Shown here one piece after another: positions 1-7,727 of a stretch of DNA of 15,727 bases. Source of the stretch: an uncultured Limnohabitans sp. (GTDB lineage: Bacteria; Pseudomonadota; Gammaproteobacteria; Burkholderiales; Burkholderiaceae_C); contig CALEYZ010000040.1 in assembly GCA_937928195.1 (NCBI GenBank), forward strand, positions 1 through 15,727. The letters run 5' to 3'. Within the stretch, counting starts at the first letter, position 1. Each line of letters begins with the position of its first letter. The notes below the pieces were generated by a model that ran no database searches, was not told the DNA's origin, and was given only the letters and a program-made list of their open reading frames with translations. The position numbers and the translations under genes are program-made.

Positions 1-2
1 CC

Positions 3-1502
3 TACACCCCCAGCTTTGGCCTGATGGGCCACGAGTCGCTGATCATGCAGCAGTCTGACATTGGCGACATTGCCGCCAGCGTCAAGGACTGCCTGCGTTG
101 CGGCAAGTGCAAGCCGCAGTGCTCCACCCATGTGCCGCGCGCCAACCTGCTGTATTCCCCGCGCAACAAGATCCTGGCGACGTCGCTGCTGGTCGAGGCT
201 TTCCTCTACGAGGAGCAGACGCGCCGGGGCATCTCGGTCAAGCACTGGCAGGAGTTTGAGGACGTGGCCGACCACTGCACGGTCTGCCACAAGTGCCTGT
301 CGCCGTGCCCGGTCAAGATCGACTTTGGCGATGTGACCATGAACATGCGCAACCTGCTGCGCAAGATGGGCAAGAAGAGCTTCCGCCCCGGCAACGCCGC
401 GGCCATGTTCATGCTCAACGCCACCAACCCCGAAACCATCAAGCTGGCGCGTGCCGGCATGGTGGGCGTGGGCATGAAGGTGCAGCGCTTTGCGCACGAT
501 TTGCTCAAAACATTTGCGCGCAAGCAAACCAAAGCGCCGCCCGCCAGCATTGGCACGGCGCCCATCAAAGAGCAAGTGATTCACTTCATCAACAAGAAGA
601 TGCCTGGTGGCCTGCCCAAGAAAACAGCGCGCGCCTTGCTCGACATTGAAGATCAAGATTACGTGCCGATCATTCGCAACCCCAAGGCCACCACGCCCGA
701 GACGGAAGCGGTGTTTTATTTCCCGGGTTGTGGCTCAGAGCGCTTGTTCAGTCAAGTGGGCTTGGCCACGCAGGCCATGCTGTGGCACACCGGCGTCCAA
801 ACCGTTTTGCCGCCAGGTTACCTGTGCTGCGGCTACCCGCAAAAGGGCAGCGGTCAGTTTGACAAGGCCGAGAAAATCATCACGGACAACCGCGTGTTGT
901 TCCACCGTGTGGCCAACACCCTGAACTACTTGGACATCAAAACGGTGGTGGTCAGCTGCGGTACCTGCTATGACCAATTGCAGGGCTACGAGTTTGACAA
1001 AATCTTCCCGGGCTGCCGCATCGTCGACATTCACGAGTACCTGTTAGAAAAAGGCATGACGCTGAACAACAATGGGGCCTACCTGTACCACGATCCGTGT
1101 CACAGCCCCATGAAGCTGCAAGACCCCATGAAGACCGTCAAGTCGCTGTTGGGCCCGCAAGTGCTCAAGTCAGATCGGTGCTGCGGTGAGTCGGGTACCT
1201 TGGGTGTCACGCGTCCCGACATTGCCACGCAAGTGCGTTTCCGCAAAGAAGAAGAAATTCGCAAGAGCGAAACGCAAATGCGTGACAGCGGCATGGTGGG
1301 CGCCAAGGACAACATCAAGGTGTTGACCAGCTGCCCAAGCTGTTTGCAAGGCTTGTCACGTTATGGCGACGATTTGCAAAACGGCTTGCTAGAAGCCGAC
1401 TACATCGTGGTTGAAATGGCCAAGCACATCTTGGGCGAGCAATGGATGCCGGAGTATGTGGCAGCTGCCAATGCCGGTGGCATTGAGCGCGTTTTGGTTT
1501 AA
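3..1502 (+). CDS. FAD/Fe-S oxidoreductase (DUF3683/GlcD-GlcF-like fusion), C-terminal part
   Basis: The reading frame is open from the window edge to the TAA at 1500-1502, so this is the last 499 residues of a longer protein; the ATG at 24 is probably internal. Two ferredoxin-type motifs come first: CxxCxxCxxxC at partial residues 30-40 and again at 92-102, expected to hold two [4Fe-4S] clusters. Two CCG (HdrB/GlcF-like) domains follow, with Cys at 243, 275-276, 319 and 322, then at 366, 393-394, 444 and 447. This order matches the C-terminal half of GlcF, LutA and GlpC proteins, which pass electrons from a flavin dehydrogenase to the quinone pool. In Burkholderiales such a tail is usually fused to an FAD-linked oxidase and DUF3683 domain of about 1,300 residues in all. 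That part lies outside the window and its presence is inferred. The substrate (a 2-hydroxy acid such as lactate or glycolate) cannot be told. DUF971 starts 12 nt downstream. Confidence 0.85.
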   Translation, partial: YTPSFGLMGHESLIMQQSDIGDIAASVKDCLRCGKCKPQCSTHVPRANLLYSPRNKILATSLLVEAFLYEEQTRRGISVKHWQEFEDVADHCTVCHKCLSPCPVKIDFGDVTMNMRNLLRKMGKKSFRPGNAAAMFMLNATNPETIKLARAGMVGVGMKVQRFAHDLLKTFARKQTKAPPASIGTAPIKEQVIHFINKKMPGGLPKKTARALLDIEDQDYVPIIRNPKATTPETEAVFYFPGCGSERLFSQVGLATQAMLWHTGVQTVLPPGYLCCGYPQKGSGQFDKAEKIITDNRVLFHRVANTLNYLDIKTVVVSCGTCYDQLQGYEFDKIFPGCRIVDIHEYLLEKGMTLNNNGAYLYHDPCHSPMKLQDPMKTVKSLLGPQVLKSDRCCGESGTLGVTRPDIATQVRFRKEEEIRKSETQMRDSGMVGAKDNIKVLTSCPSCLQGLSRYGDDLQNGLLEADYIVVEMAKHILGEQWMPEYVAAANAGGIERVLV

Positions 1503-1514
1503 AGAAAGCATCGC

Positions 1515-1931
1515 ATGGCCGGATTGACCGCAGGCGCGCCCACACCAGAGGCTTTGACCGTTCACGGTCAAAGCCGTGCATTGGAGATCCGCTTTTCCGA
1601 TGGCAAAACCTTTCGAATTCCGTTTGAGTTGATGCGCGTGTACTCGCCCTCGGCCGAAGTGCAAGGCCACGGACCTGGCCAAGAAGTGTTGCAGACCGGT
1701 AAACGCGAAGTGGATGTTGTGGAATTGGCGCAAGTCGGCAATTACGCGGTGCAACCCACGTTTTCTGACGGTCACAACAGCGGCATTTTTTCTTGGGATT
1801 ACCTGTACCACTTAGGTGCTGAGCAAGACCAGCTGTGGGTCCAATACAACGAACGCTTGCAGGCTGCCGGTGTGCAACGCGATGATCCCATGCCCGGGGC
1901 CGCTGTCAGCGCCTGCGGTCATTCACATTGA
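1515..1931 (+). CDS. DUF971 (gamma-butyrobetaine hydroxylase-like N-terminal) protein
   Basis: A 138-residue protein made of one DUF971 domain (about residues 18-118). Family marks are the ALEIRFSDGKTFRIP strand region, ELMRVYSPSAEVQGHG, the NYAVQPTFSDGHNSGIFSW core and the following YL. The same domain forms the N-terminus of gamma-butyrobetaine hydroxylase and the C-terminus of the plant Fe-S scaffold HCF101, but stand-alone bacterial copies have no settled function. The only cysteine sits in a C-terminal tail, ACGHSH, which could bind a metal (inference). The ATG at 1515 follows an A/G-rich stretch (AAGAAAG) overlapping the stop of the Fe-S gene. The two genes are 12 nt apart and ubiE begins 13 nt after the stop, so all three are probably one transcript. 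Its place next to a protein with several Fe-S clusters makes a part in cluster delivery an attractive but unproven idea. Confidence 0.88.
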   Translation: MAGLTAGAPTPEALTVHGQSRALEIRFSDGKTFRIPFELMRVYSPSAEVQGHGPGQEVLQTGKREVDVVELAQVGNYAVQPTFSDGHNSGIFSWDYLYHLGAEQDQLWVQYNERLQAAGVQRDDPMPGAAVSACGHSH

Positions 1932-1944
1932 AGAGAACAACATC

Positions 1945-2676
1945 ATGAGCTCGACACATTTCGGTTTCAAAACCGTGGACGAGAAAGAAAAAGCCAAACA
2001 CGTGCGGGGCGTGTTTGATTCCGTGGCTTCCAAATATGACGTCATGAATGACCTCATGTCTGCCGGGCTGCACCGCGTGTGGAAGGCCTACACCGTTCAA
2101 GTGGCCAACTTGAAAGAGGGCGACCAGGTCTTGGACATTGCGGGGGGCACGGGTGATTTGTCATTGGCATTCTCCCAAAAAGTGGGTGCCACAGGTCGGG
2201 TGGTTCACACCGACATCAACGAAGCCATGCTTCGCACAGGCCGTGACCGGCTGGTGAACGCAGGGGTGATTTTGCCCACCATGGTGTGCGATGCCGAGAA
2301 GTTGCCTTTCCCCAATGATCACTTCAATGTGGTCAGCGTGGCGTTTGGTTTGCGCAACATGACGCACAAAGATTTGGCGCTCAAAGAGATGTGCCGCGTG
2401 CTCAAGCCAGGCGGCAAATTGCTGGTCTTGGAGTTCTCCAAAGTGGCCAAGCCTTTGGAAAAAGTCTACGACTGGTACTCCTTCAATGTGCTGCCCAAAC
2501 TGGGCAAATGGGTGGCGGGCGACGATGCCAGCTACCGCTACCTGGCCGAATCCATTCGCATGCACCCGGACCAAGAAGCGCTGAAAGCCCTTATGAAAAA
2601 TGCCGGATTTGGCCACGTGGATTTTCACAATCTGAGTGCAGGGGTGGTAGCCTTGCATGTCGGCATTAAATGCTGA
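1945..2676 (+). CDS. ubiE: Ubiquinone/menaquinone C-methyltransferase UbiE
   Basis: A 243-residue class I SAM-dependent methyltransferase that adds the ring methyl group to 2-polyprenyl-6-methoxy-1,4-benzoquinol in ubiquinone synthesis (and to demethylmenaquinol where menaquinone is made). The UbiE signature YDVMNDLMSAGLHRVWK is at residues 31-47. The SAM-binding glycine loop VLDIAGGTGD is at 62-71, the acidic end of motif II (HTDIN) near 88-92, and RVLKPGGKLLVLEFSK at 151-166. Length and ends match the family. The frame is open back to 1816, but the start is placed at the ATG at 1945 because it has an AAGAGA ribosome-binding site at 1931-1936 and gives the usual N-terminus (HFGFKTV). A start at 1816 would lie wholly out of frame across DUF971. 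The next gene begins 30 nt downstream. Confidence 0.97.
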   Translation: MSSTHFGFKTVDEKEKAKHVRGVFDSVASKYDVMNDLMSAGLHRVWKAYTVQVANLKEGDQVLDIAGGTGDLSLAFSQKVGATGRVVHTDINEAMLRTGRDRLVNAGVILPTMVCDAEKLPFPNDHFNVVSVAFGLRNMTHKDLALKEMCRVLKPGGKLLVLEFSKVAKPLEKVYDWYSFNVLPKLGKWVAGDDASYRYLAESIRMHPDQEALKALMKNAGFGHVDFHNLSAGVVALHVGIKC

Positions 2677-2706
2677 TGGTTTTTTTCTGAATTCTTCGGA
2701 GACACA

Positions 2707-3738
2707 GTGAATAAATTTCTGAGCATCGTTTTAACCCTGGTTTTGACACTTGGCGCATTGAACGCCGAGGCCGCGCGCCGTTTGGGGGGTGGCAAGTCGA
2801 TGGGTCAGCAATCTGGCAATGTGACGCAGCGTGAGGCCGTCAAGCCCTCTGCACCTGCAACGCCTGCCGCACCTTCGCAAGCAGCAGCACCGGCCAAGCC
2901 TGCAGCACCTGCTGCGGCACCGGCACCTGCACCCGCCAAACGCCCCTGGGGCGCCATGTTGGGTGGCTTGGCCGCTGGCTTGGGCTTGGCCTGGTTGGCA
3001 CACAGCTTGGGCATGGGTGAAGCCTTTGGCAACATGCTGATGTTTGCTTTGTTGGCCATGGTGGCAGTGGGAGTCATCGGCTATTTCTTGCGCTCACGCA
3101 AAGGTGCTGCTTCGGGGCAACAAGGTGGTTTGGCTTACCAAGGCGCCGGTCAGTCGCCTGATGCGCCTGTGACGCTGCGTCAGTACAACCCCGAAAAAGT
3201 CGGCAACGATGCGTCTGCTCGTCCTTGGGAAGGTCAGCAAACGGCCTTTGACAGCACGCCTGAAGCCAACGCACAGTCGGGCGGTTCCATGATCGGTTCT
3301 GCCATTGGTGGCAGTGTGCCCACTGCGCTGCAAGGCTCGCAAGCTTGGGGTGTGCCTGAAGGTTTTGACAGTGAGAACTTTGTGGCCGCGGCCAAACGCA
3401 ACTTCATCACCTTGCAAGACGCTTGGGATCGCGCCGACATGGGCTCTTTGCGCGCCATGATGACCGACGGCATGCTGTCGGAAATCAAGAGCCAATTGGC
3501 CGAACGTGAAGCCAACTTTCCGGGCCAGCCCAATAAAACGGAAGTGGTCAAACTGGAGGCCCAGTTGCTCGGCATCGAAGAGTTGCCAGATGTCTACATG
3601 GCCAGCGTGGAGTTCAATGGCGTCATCCGCGAAGAAGCCGATGCTGCACCTAGCCCCTTCCGTGAAGTGTGGAACATGACCAAGCCTAAAAATGGCGACA
3701 GTGGTTGGTTGGTCGCAGGTGTTCAGGCCTTGCAATAA
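2707..3738 (+). CDS. Membrane-anchored Tim44-like domain protein
   Basis: A 343-residue protein starting at GTG (2707), chosen because GGAGA at 2698-2702 precedes it and it gives a complete signal-peptide-like N-terminus: Asn-Lys, a hydrophobic core at residues 4-17 and a likely cut after AEA at 22. The ARRLGGGKSMGQQS stretch at 23-36 is typical of bacterial Tim44-like proteins. An Ala/Pro-rich linker spans about 48-78. Two hydrophobic segments follow (about 83-103 and 108-127), ending in the basic RSRK. The Tim44-like domain is at about 217-343. In mitochondria Tim44 links the TIM23 channel to Hsp70, and its C-terminal domain has an NTF2-like fold that binds lipid. The role of bacterial members is unknown. 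Whether the C-terminal domain is cytoplasmic depends on whether one or both hydrophobic stretches cross the membrane. It lies between ubiE and ubiJ, which suggests a link to quinone synthesis (inference). Confidence 0.87.
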   Translation: MNKFLSIVLTLVLTLGALNAEAARRLGGGKSMGQQSGNVTQREAVKPSAPATPAAPSQAAAPAKPAAPAAAPAPAPAKRPWGAMLGGLAAGLGLAWLAHSLGMGEAFGNMLMFALLAMVAVGVIGYFLRSRKGAASGQQGGLAYQGAGQSPDAPVTLRQYNPEKVGNDASARPWEGQQTAFDSTPEANAQSGGSMIGSAIGGSVPTALQGSQAWGVPEGFDSENFVAAAKRNFITLQDAWDRADMGSLRAMMTDGMLSEIKSQLAEREANFPGQPNKTEVVKLEAQLLGIEELPDVYMASVEFNGVIREEADAAPSPFREVWNMTKPKNGDSGWLVAGVQALQ

Positions 3739-3758
3739 ATTCCAAGCTATCTTTCCTT

Positions 3759-3782
3759 AAACGCTGGCACAAGCCAGCCTTT
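3759..3782 (+). other. Short hairpin between the Tim44-like gene and ubiJ
   Basis: GCTGGC (3763-3768), loop ACAA, GCCAGC (3773-3778). The AAA before and TTT after could extend the stem across one C/C mismatch. There is no run of T beyond CTTT, so as a terminator it would be weak. It may instead be a partial terminator or a processing or stability element upstream of ubiJ. The stem is seen directly; the role is a guess. Confidence 0.35.
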
Positions 3783-3800
3783 CGGGAATAATTGGGGACT

Positions 3801-4322
3801 ATGGCAACACAGTCCCCTTTTTCTTTGATGAGCGATGCGCTCACGCAATTTGCAGCCCAAACCCAGCCCCCTGCCTGGGTCATGGACGAGACGCTCAATC
3901 GGGTCGTTTTGTTTTTAAACCACGTCATTGGCCGTGAACCTGAAGCGCAAAGCCGTTTGGCGCGTCAAAAAGGGCGATGCATCCAGTTGCAGTGGCAAGA
4001 CAAGCTCATTCAGCTGTCACCGACGGCAGCAGGTTTGCTGGAACGCGTTAACGGTCAAGCCACCGATTTGAAACTGACGCTCACAGACAGCTCGCCATTT
4101 GCCATGGCCGCTGCTGTGTTCAAGGGCGAAAAACCCGGCGTTCATGTTGAAGGTGATGTGCAGTTGGCAGCCGAAGTCAACTGGCTGATTGACCACGTGC
4201 GTTGGGATGTGACGGAAGACCTGTCGTATTGGTTGGGTGATGCAGCGGCACACACTCTGGTGGGCATTGGCAAACAAGCCGTCCAAGCCATTCAACAATT
4301 TGCGCGCAAGGCTGCACCATGA
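3801..4322 (+). CDS. ubiJ: UbiJ-like SCP2-domain ubiquinone biosynthesis accessory protein
   Basis: A 173-residue protein with an SCP2 (sterol carrier protein 2) domain. In E. coli UbiJ binds ubiquinone intermediates and, with UbiK, supports the soluble Ubi complex. Marks seen are an N-terminal helix (LMSDALTQF), an amphipathic beta region with QLQWQDKLIQLSP at about 62-74, the SCP2 core VHVEGDVQLAAEVNWL at 114-129, and the UbiJ-like WDVTEDLSYWLGD at 135-147. It is somewhat shorter than E. coli UbiJ (about 200 residues). Gene order supports the call, since ubiE-ubiJ-ubiB is also the E. coli order. The frame opens at a TTG (3792), but the ATG at 3801 is preferred; GGGGA just before it is close to the start, and an ATG at 3828 is a possible alternative. 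Its stop overlaps the ubiB start (ATGA at 4319-4322), implying translational coupling. Confidence 0.85.
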   Translation: MATQSPFSLMSDALTQFAAQTQPPAWVMDETLNRVVLFLNHVIGREPEAQSRLARQKGRCIQLQWQDKLIQLSPTAAGLLERVNGQATDLKLTLTDSSPFAMAAAVFKGEKPGVHVEGDVQLAAEVNWLIDHVRWDVTEDLSYWLGDAAAHTLVGIGKQAVQAIQQFARKAAP

Positions 4323-5890
4323 GCCGTATCTTTCGTGGCAGCTTCATCCTTTGGACCGTTTGGCGGTTTGGCCTGCACGAGCTGGTGTTGTCCAATTTCA
4401 AGCAGCCGGTGTTGCGTTTCCTGTCTCGCTTGCTCAGCTTCGGCCGAGTCCACAGCATGCCGCGTGGCGAACGACTGCGCTTGGCTTTGGAGGGCTTGGG
4501 GCCTATCTTTGTGAAGTTTGGACAGGTGATGTCGACGCGGCGGGATTTGTTGCCAGAAGACATTGCCGAAGAATTGGCCAAATTACAAGACCGCGTACCG
4601 CCTTTCAGCTCTGACATTGCCGTGGCCACCATCGAGCGCGCATTTGGCCGTTCGGTGTCTGACGTCTTCGAATCTTTTGATCACGTGCCAGTGGCCAGCG
4701 CGTCCATTGCCCAAGTTCACTTTGCCTTGTTGAAAGACAAGGAGGGTGCGGTGCAAGAGGTGGCTGTCAAAGTGTTGCGCCCCAACATGTTGCCTGTCAT
4801 TGAGAAAGACCTCAGCTTGATGCGCATGATGGCCGCATGGCTAGAAAAACTCAGTGCCGATGGCAAGCGTTTGAAGCCCCGTGAAGTGGTGGCCGAATTT
4901 GACAAGTACTTGCACGACGAATTGGATTTGGTTCGCGAAGCAGCCAATGCAGCGCAATTGCGTCGCAACATGGAAGGCCTGGACTTGGTTCTCATTCCTG
5001 AAATGTATTGGGATTATTGCCATCCCGAAGTCATCGTGATGGAACGCATGAAGGGTTTGCCAATTAGCCAAGTCGATGCCTTGCGCGCTGCGGGCGTGGA
5101 CATTCCCAAGCTGGCCAAAGATGGTGTGACACTGTTTTTTACGCAGGTCTTTCGCGATGGTTTTTTTCACGCCGACATGCACCCCGGCAACATCCAGGTC
5201 AGTATTGCGCCTGAAACGCTTGGGCGCTATATCTCGCTTGACTTTGGCATTGTGGGTACGCTCACGGAGTACGACAAAGAGTACTTGGCACAAAACTTCA
5301 CGGCTTTTTTCCGACGTGACTACAAACGTGTGGCCGAACTGCACATTGAGTCAGGTTGGGTGCCTGCCACCACACGGGTAGACGAGCTGGAGTCAGCCAT
5401 TCGCTCGGTCTGTGAGCCTTATTTTGATCGCCCCCTCAAAGAAATTTCTTTGGGCATGGTGTTGATGCGCTTGTTCCAAACCTCACGGCGTTTCAATGTT
5501 GAAATTCAGCCGCAATTGGTGTTGTTGCAAAAAACTTTGCTCAACATTGAAGGTTTGGGCCGACAACTCGATCCTGAGCTGGACCTGTGGAACTCAGCCA
5601 AACCTTTCTTGGAAAAATGGATGGTGGACCAAGTTGGCACCAAACGTTTCTTCAAACAATTGCGCGAGCAAGCGCCGCAATACGCCAAGCTGCTGCCTCA
5701 ACTTCCGCGCTTGATGCATGACTATTTGAAACAGTCCAATGCCAGTGCGCACGAACGCAATCAATTGGCCGCTTTGTTGGCTGAGCAACAACGCACCAAC
5801 CGTCTGCTGCAGGCCATTGTGTACGTTGTCATTGGCTTTGTGTCCACCCTCATCGTGCTGCAAGCACTCGAAAGATTCCAGCAAATCTAA
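4319..5890 (+). CDS. ubiB: UbiB, ABC1/ADCK-type atypical kinase for ubiquinone biosynthesis
   Basis: A 523-residue membrane-bound UbiB-family protein, an ATPase-like atypical kinase needed for ubiquinone synthesis and thought to help extract hydrophobic intermediates from the membrane. The family-defining KxGQ motif is KFGQ at residues 66-69. The Ala-rich loop that replaces the usual glycine loop is ASASIAQVH at 126-134, the ATP-site lysine is K151 in VAVKVLRP, the catalytic loop is HADMHPGN at 284-291, and the metal-binding DFG is at 308-310. One clear hydrophobic segment near the C-terminus (about 498-517) should anchor it to the inner membrane. Length is close to that of E. coli UbiB (546). 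The start overlaps the ubiJ stop by 4 nt. All key residues are present, so it should be active. Confidence 0.97.
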   Translation: MSRIFRGSFILWTVWRFGLHELVLSNFKQPVLRFLSRLLSFGRVHSMPRGERLRLALEGLGPIFVKFGQVMSTRRDLLPEDIAEELAKLQDRVPPFSSDIAVATIERAFGRSVSDVFESFDHVPVASASIAQVHFALLKDKEGAVQEVAVKVLRPNMLPVIEKDLSLMRMMAAWLEKLSADGKRLKPREVVAEFDKYLHDELDLVREAANAAQLRRNMEGLDLVLIPEMYWDYCHPEVIVMERMKGLPISQVDALRAAGVDIPKLAKDGVTLFFTQVFRDGFFHADMHPGNIQVSIAPETLGRYISLDFGIVGTLTEYDKEYLAQNFTAFFRRDYKRVAELHIESGWVPATTRVDELESAIRSVCEPYFDRPLKEISLGMVLMRLFQTSRRFNVEIQPQLVLLQKTLLNIEGLGRQLDPELDLWNSAKPFLEKWMVDQVGTKRFFKQLREQAPQYAKLLPQLPRLMHDYLKQSNASAHERNQLAALLAEQQRTNRLLQAIVYVVIGFVSTLIVLQALERFQQI

Positions 5891-5901
5891 GGAGCGTTGT
5901 T

Positions 5902-7350
5902 GTGTTGTTGACTCTGGTCATTGCGTATTTACTGGTCACCATTGCCATTGGTTTGGTGGCAGCCAAACGCGTTAAAAGTTCAGCCGACTTTGCCATTGCA
6001 GGCCGCCATTTGCCGCTGGCCATGATCGTGACCACCACCTTTGCCACATGGTTTGGCTCTGAAACAGTGCTGGGCATTCCTGCCAAGTTTGTCAACAGCG
6101 GCTTGAACGGTGTGGTGGAAGATCCGTTTGGGGCGGGCAGTTGCTTGATTTTGGTCGGGCTGTTTTTTGCGGGCAAGTTGTACCGCATGAACCTGCTCAC
6201 CATCAGCGACTACTACCGCGAGCGCTACGGCCGGTCTGTTGAAATCATTTGTTCCATCATCATCATGGTGAGCTATTTGGGCTGGGTGTCAGCGCAAGTG
6301 ACGGCCCTTGGCTTGGTCTTCAATTTGTTGTCGGGCGGCAGCATCAGCATGTCCCTGGGTATGACCATTGGTGTGATCTCTGTGTTGGCCTACACCCTGT
6401 TTGGCGGCATGTGGTCGGTGGCCATCACCGACTTCATGCAGATGATCATCTTGGTGGTGGGCTTGGCCACCTTGGCGGTCTTTGCGGGCAACCAAGCTGG
6501 TGGCGCCGACAAAGTGCTTGCCTTGGCGGTCAGTCAAGACATGTTCAAGTTTTTGCCAGAGCCCAGTCTGAAAGAAATTTTGTTCTTTGTAGCGGCGGCC
6601 ATCACCATGATGTTTGGCTCGATTCCGCAGCAAGATGTGTTTCAACGTGTCATGTCGGCCAACAGTTTGAGTGCGGCCACCAAAGGCCCCCTCATTGGAG
6701 GCATTTGCTACATCTTGTTTGCGTTCGTGCCCATGTTTTTGGTGGTCAGTGCGCTGCTCATCATGCCCGAGAAGGCCGCCCAGTTGATGCAAGAAGACCC
6801 GCAAAAGGTCTTGCCCACCTTGGTCATGGAGCAAATGCCCTTTGTGATGCAGGTGCTGTTTTTTGGGGCCTTGTTGTCTGCCATCAAGTCCTGCGCATCG
6901 GCCACTTTGCTGGCGCCCAGTGTCACCTTCACCGAAAACATTTGGCGACAATTCTTTCCACACCAAGGTGACAAGCAGGCTTTGTTGGCCATGCGAATCA
7001 CGGTGCTGGTGTTCAGTGTCATGGTGCTGGCTTATGCCATCCTGATGCAGGGCAGTTCCATTTACGACATGGTCTCGGGGGCCTATCAGGTCACCTTGGT
7101 GGGGGCGTTCATCCCTTTGGTGTTTGGCCTGTATTGGTCTAAAGCCACCACCCAGGGTGCCATTTTTGCCATTGTTTTAGGACTGTTGGCCTGGCTTTTG
7201 TTCCTCATGACACCGGCGGGTGAAGAGTTTCCGGCCCAATTGGCGGGTGTTTTGGCCAGTTTCACGGGCATGTTGGTGGGCTCTTTAGGCCCGCAAGCCC
7301 TGAGAAACAAACACGGATCGCACCATGCTTTGGCAGGGAGCCGCCTATAA
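5902..7350 (+). CDS. Sodium:solute symporter (SSS family)
   Basis: A 482-residue integral membrane protein with about 12-13 hydrophobic segments, belonging to the SSS family (TC 2.A.21), which uses the Na+ gradient to take up small solutes. Family features are the unwound-helix-like region TTFATWFGSETVLGIPA at about residues 45-61, the basic loop with LTISDYYRERYGRSVE, and the Ser/Ala-rich helix ALLSAIKSCASATLLAPS, which matches the position of the Na+ site helix in this fold. The start is taken as GTG at 5902 because GGAG lies at 5891-5894, 7 nt upstream, directly after the ubiB stop. The 11-nt gap makes co-transcription with ubiB likely. The substrate cannot be assigned from sequence; proline, pantothenate and organic acids are all possible in this family. 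Confidence 0.9.
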   Translation: MLLTLVIAYLLVTIAIGLVAAKRVKSSADFAIAGRHLPLAMIVTTTFATWFGSETVLGIPAKFVNSGLNGVVEDPFGAGSCLILVGLFFAGKLYRMNLLTISDYYRERYGRSVEIICSIIIMVSYLGWVSAQVTALGLVFNLLSGGSISMSLGMTIGVISVLAYTLFGGMWSVAITDFMQMIILVVGLATLAVFAGNQAGGADKVLALAVSQDMFKFLPEPSLKEILFFVAAAITMMFGSIPQQDVFQRVMSANSLSAATKGPLIGGICYILFAFVPMFLVVSALLIMPEKAAQLMQEDPQKVLPTLVMEQMPFVMQVLFFGALLSAIKSCASATLLAPSVTFTENIWRQFFPHQGDKQALLAMRITVLVFSVMVLAYAILMQGSSIYDMVSGAYQVTLVGAFIPLVFGLYWSKATTQGAIFAIVLGLLAWLLFLMTPAGEEFPAQLAGVLASFTGMLVGSLGPQALRNKHGSHHALAGSRL

Positions 7351-7351
7351 T
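7346..7351 (+). promoter_or_regulatory. Candidate -10 element upstream of fmdB-DUF502-aspS
   Basis: A perfect TATAAT overlaps the symporter stop codon, 36 nt before the fmdB start. No good -35 hexamer lies at 16-18 nt; TTGGCA at 7330-7335 is only 10 nt away. It could drive the fmdB-DUF502-aspS genes with activator help, or it may be chance. Confidence 0.3.
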
Positions 7352-7387
7352 TGAGGGTTTTGTGAATTCCACGCGAGAACCTTCAAC

Positions 7388-7717
7388 ATGCCCATCTACG
7401 CTTACAAGTGTGATTCCTGTGGCCATGCCAAGGATGTATTGCAAAAAATGTCAGACGACCCTCTGACAAAATGCCCTTCCTGTGGTGCGCCCACCTTCAA
7501 CAAACAGTTGACTGCCGCTGGTTTCCAGCTCAAAGGCAGTGGCTGGTATGCCACTGACTTTAAGGGTGGCACTTCCGGTACGTCAGCACCTGCTGTAGCG
7601 GGTGCGGGTGCAGGTGCCGCCTCCACATCAACAGACGCTGGTGGCGCTGCGCCGTCTGCCGAACCCAGTGCGTCTGCTGCACCCGCTGCTTGCGGTGCCT
7701 CTTGCGCTTGCCATTGA
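7388..7717 (+). CDS. FmdB-family zinc ribbon protein
   Basis: A 109-residue protein of the FmdB/CxxC_CXXC_SSSS family. The N-terminus MPIYAYKC is typical. Cys8 and Cys11 (CDSCGH) pair with Cys29 and Cys32 (CPSCG) to form a zinc ribbon, followed by LTAAGFQLKGSGWYATDF at 42-59, which is highly characteristic of the family. After residue 60 the protein is a low-complexity Ala/Gly/Ser/Thr/Pro tail ending in CGASCACH at 102-109, with Cys102, 106, 108 and His109 as a possible second metal site. The original FmdB was proposed as a regulator of formamidase/amidase genes, but most members have no proven role. A GAGAA at 7375-7379 precedes the ATG by 8 nt. DUF502 follows after 10 nt and then aspS, an order I know from other Burkholderiales. 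Confidence 0.92.
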   Translation: MPIYAYKCDSCGHAKDVLQKMSDDPLTKCPSCGAPTFNKQLTAAGFQLKGSGWYATDFKGGTSGTSAPAVAGAGAGAASTSTDAGGAAPSAEPSASAAPAACGASCACH

Positions 7718-7727
7718 GACCTGCTGA

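Noticed and set aside
1816..1944. N-terminal extension of ubiE by 43 codons
   Set aside because: It overlaps DUF971 in another frame and gives a non-family N-terminus; the ATG at 1945 has a ribosome-binding site and the normal start.
2840..2945. GC-rich repetitive stretch that could look like a DNA repeat
   Set aside because: It is explained by the Ala/Pro-rich linker of the Tim44-like protein; the units are irregular.
3094..3735. A 213-codon minus-strand frame opposite the Tim44-like gene
   Set aside because: It has no recognisable domain, and the plus-strand protein has a signal peptide and a known domain.
6289..6966. A 225-codon minus-strand frame opposite the symporter
   Set aside because: It is a His/Gln-rich shadow of a membrane protein gene, with no domain and no separate ribosome-binding site.
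7580..7700. Repetitive GC-rich stretch at the end of fmdB
   Set aside because: It encodes the Ala/Gly/Ser-rich linker of the FmdB protein and shows no regular repeat unit.
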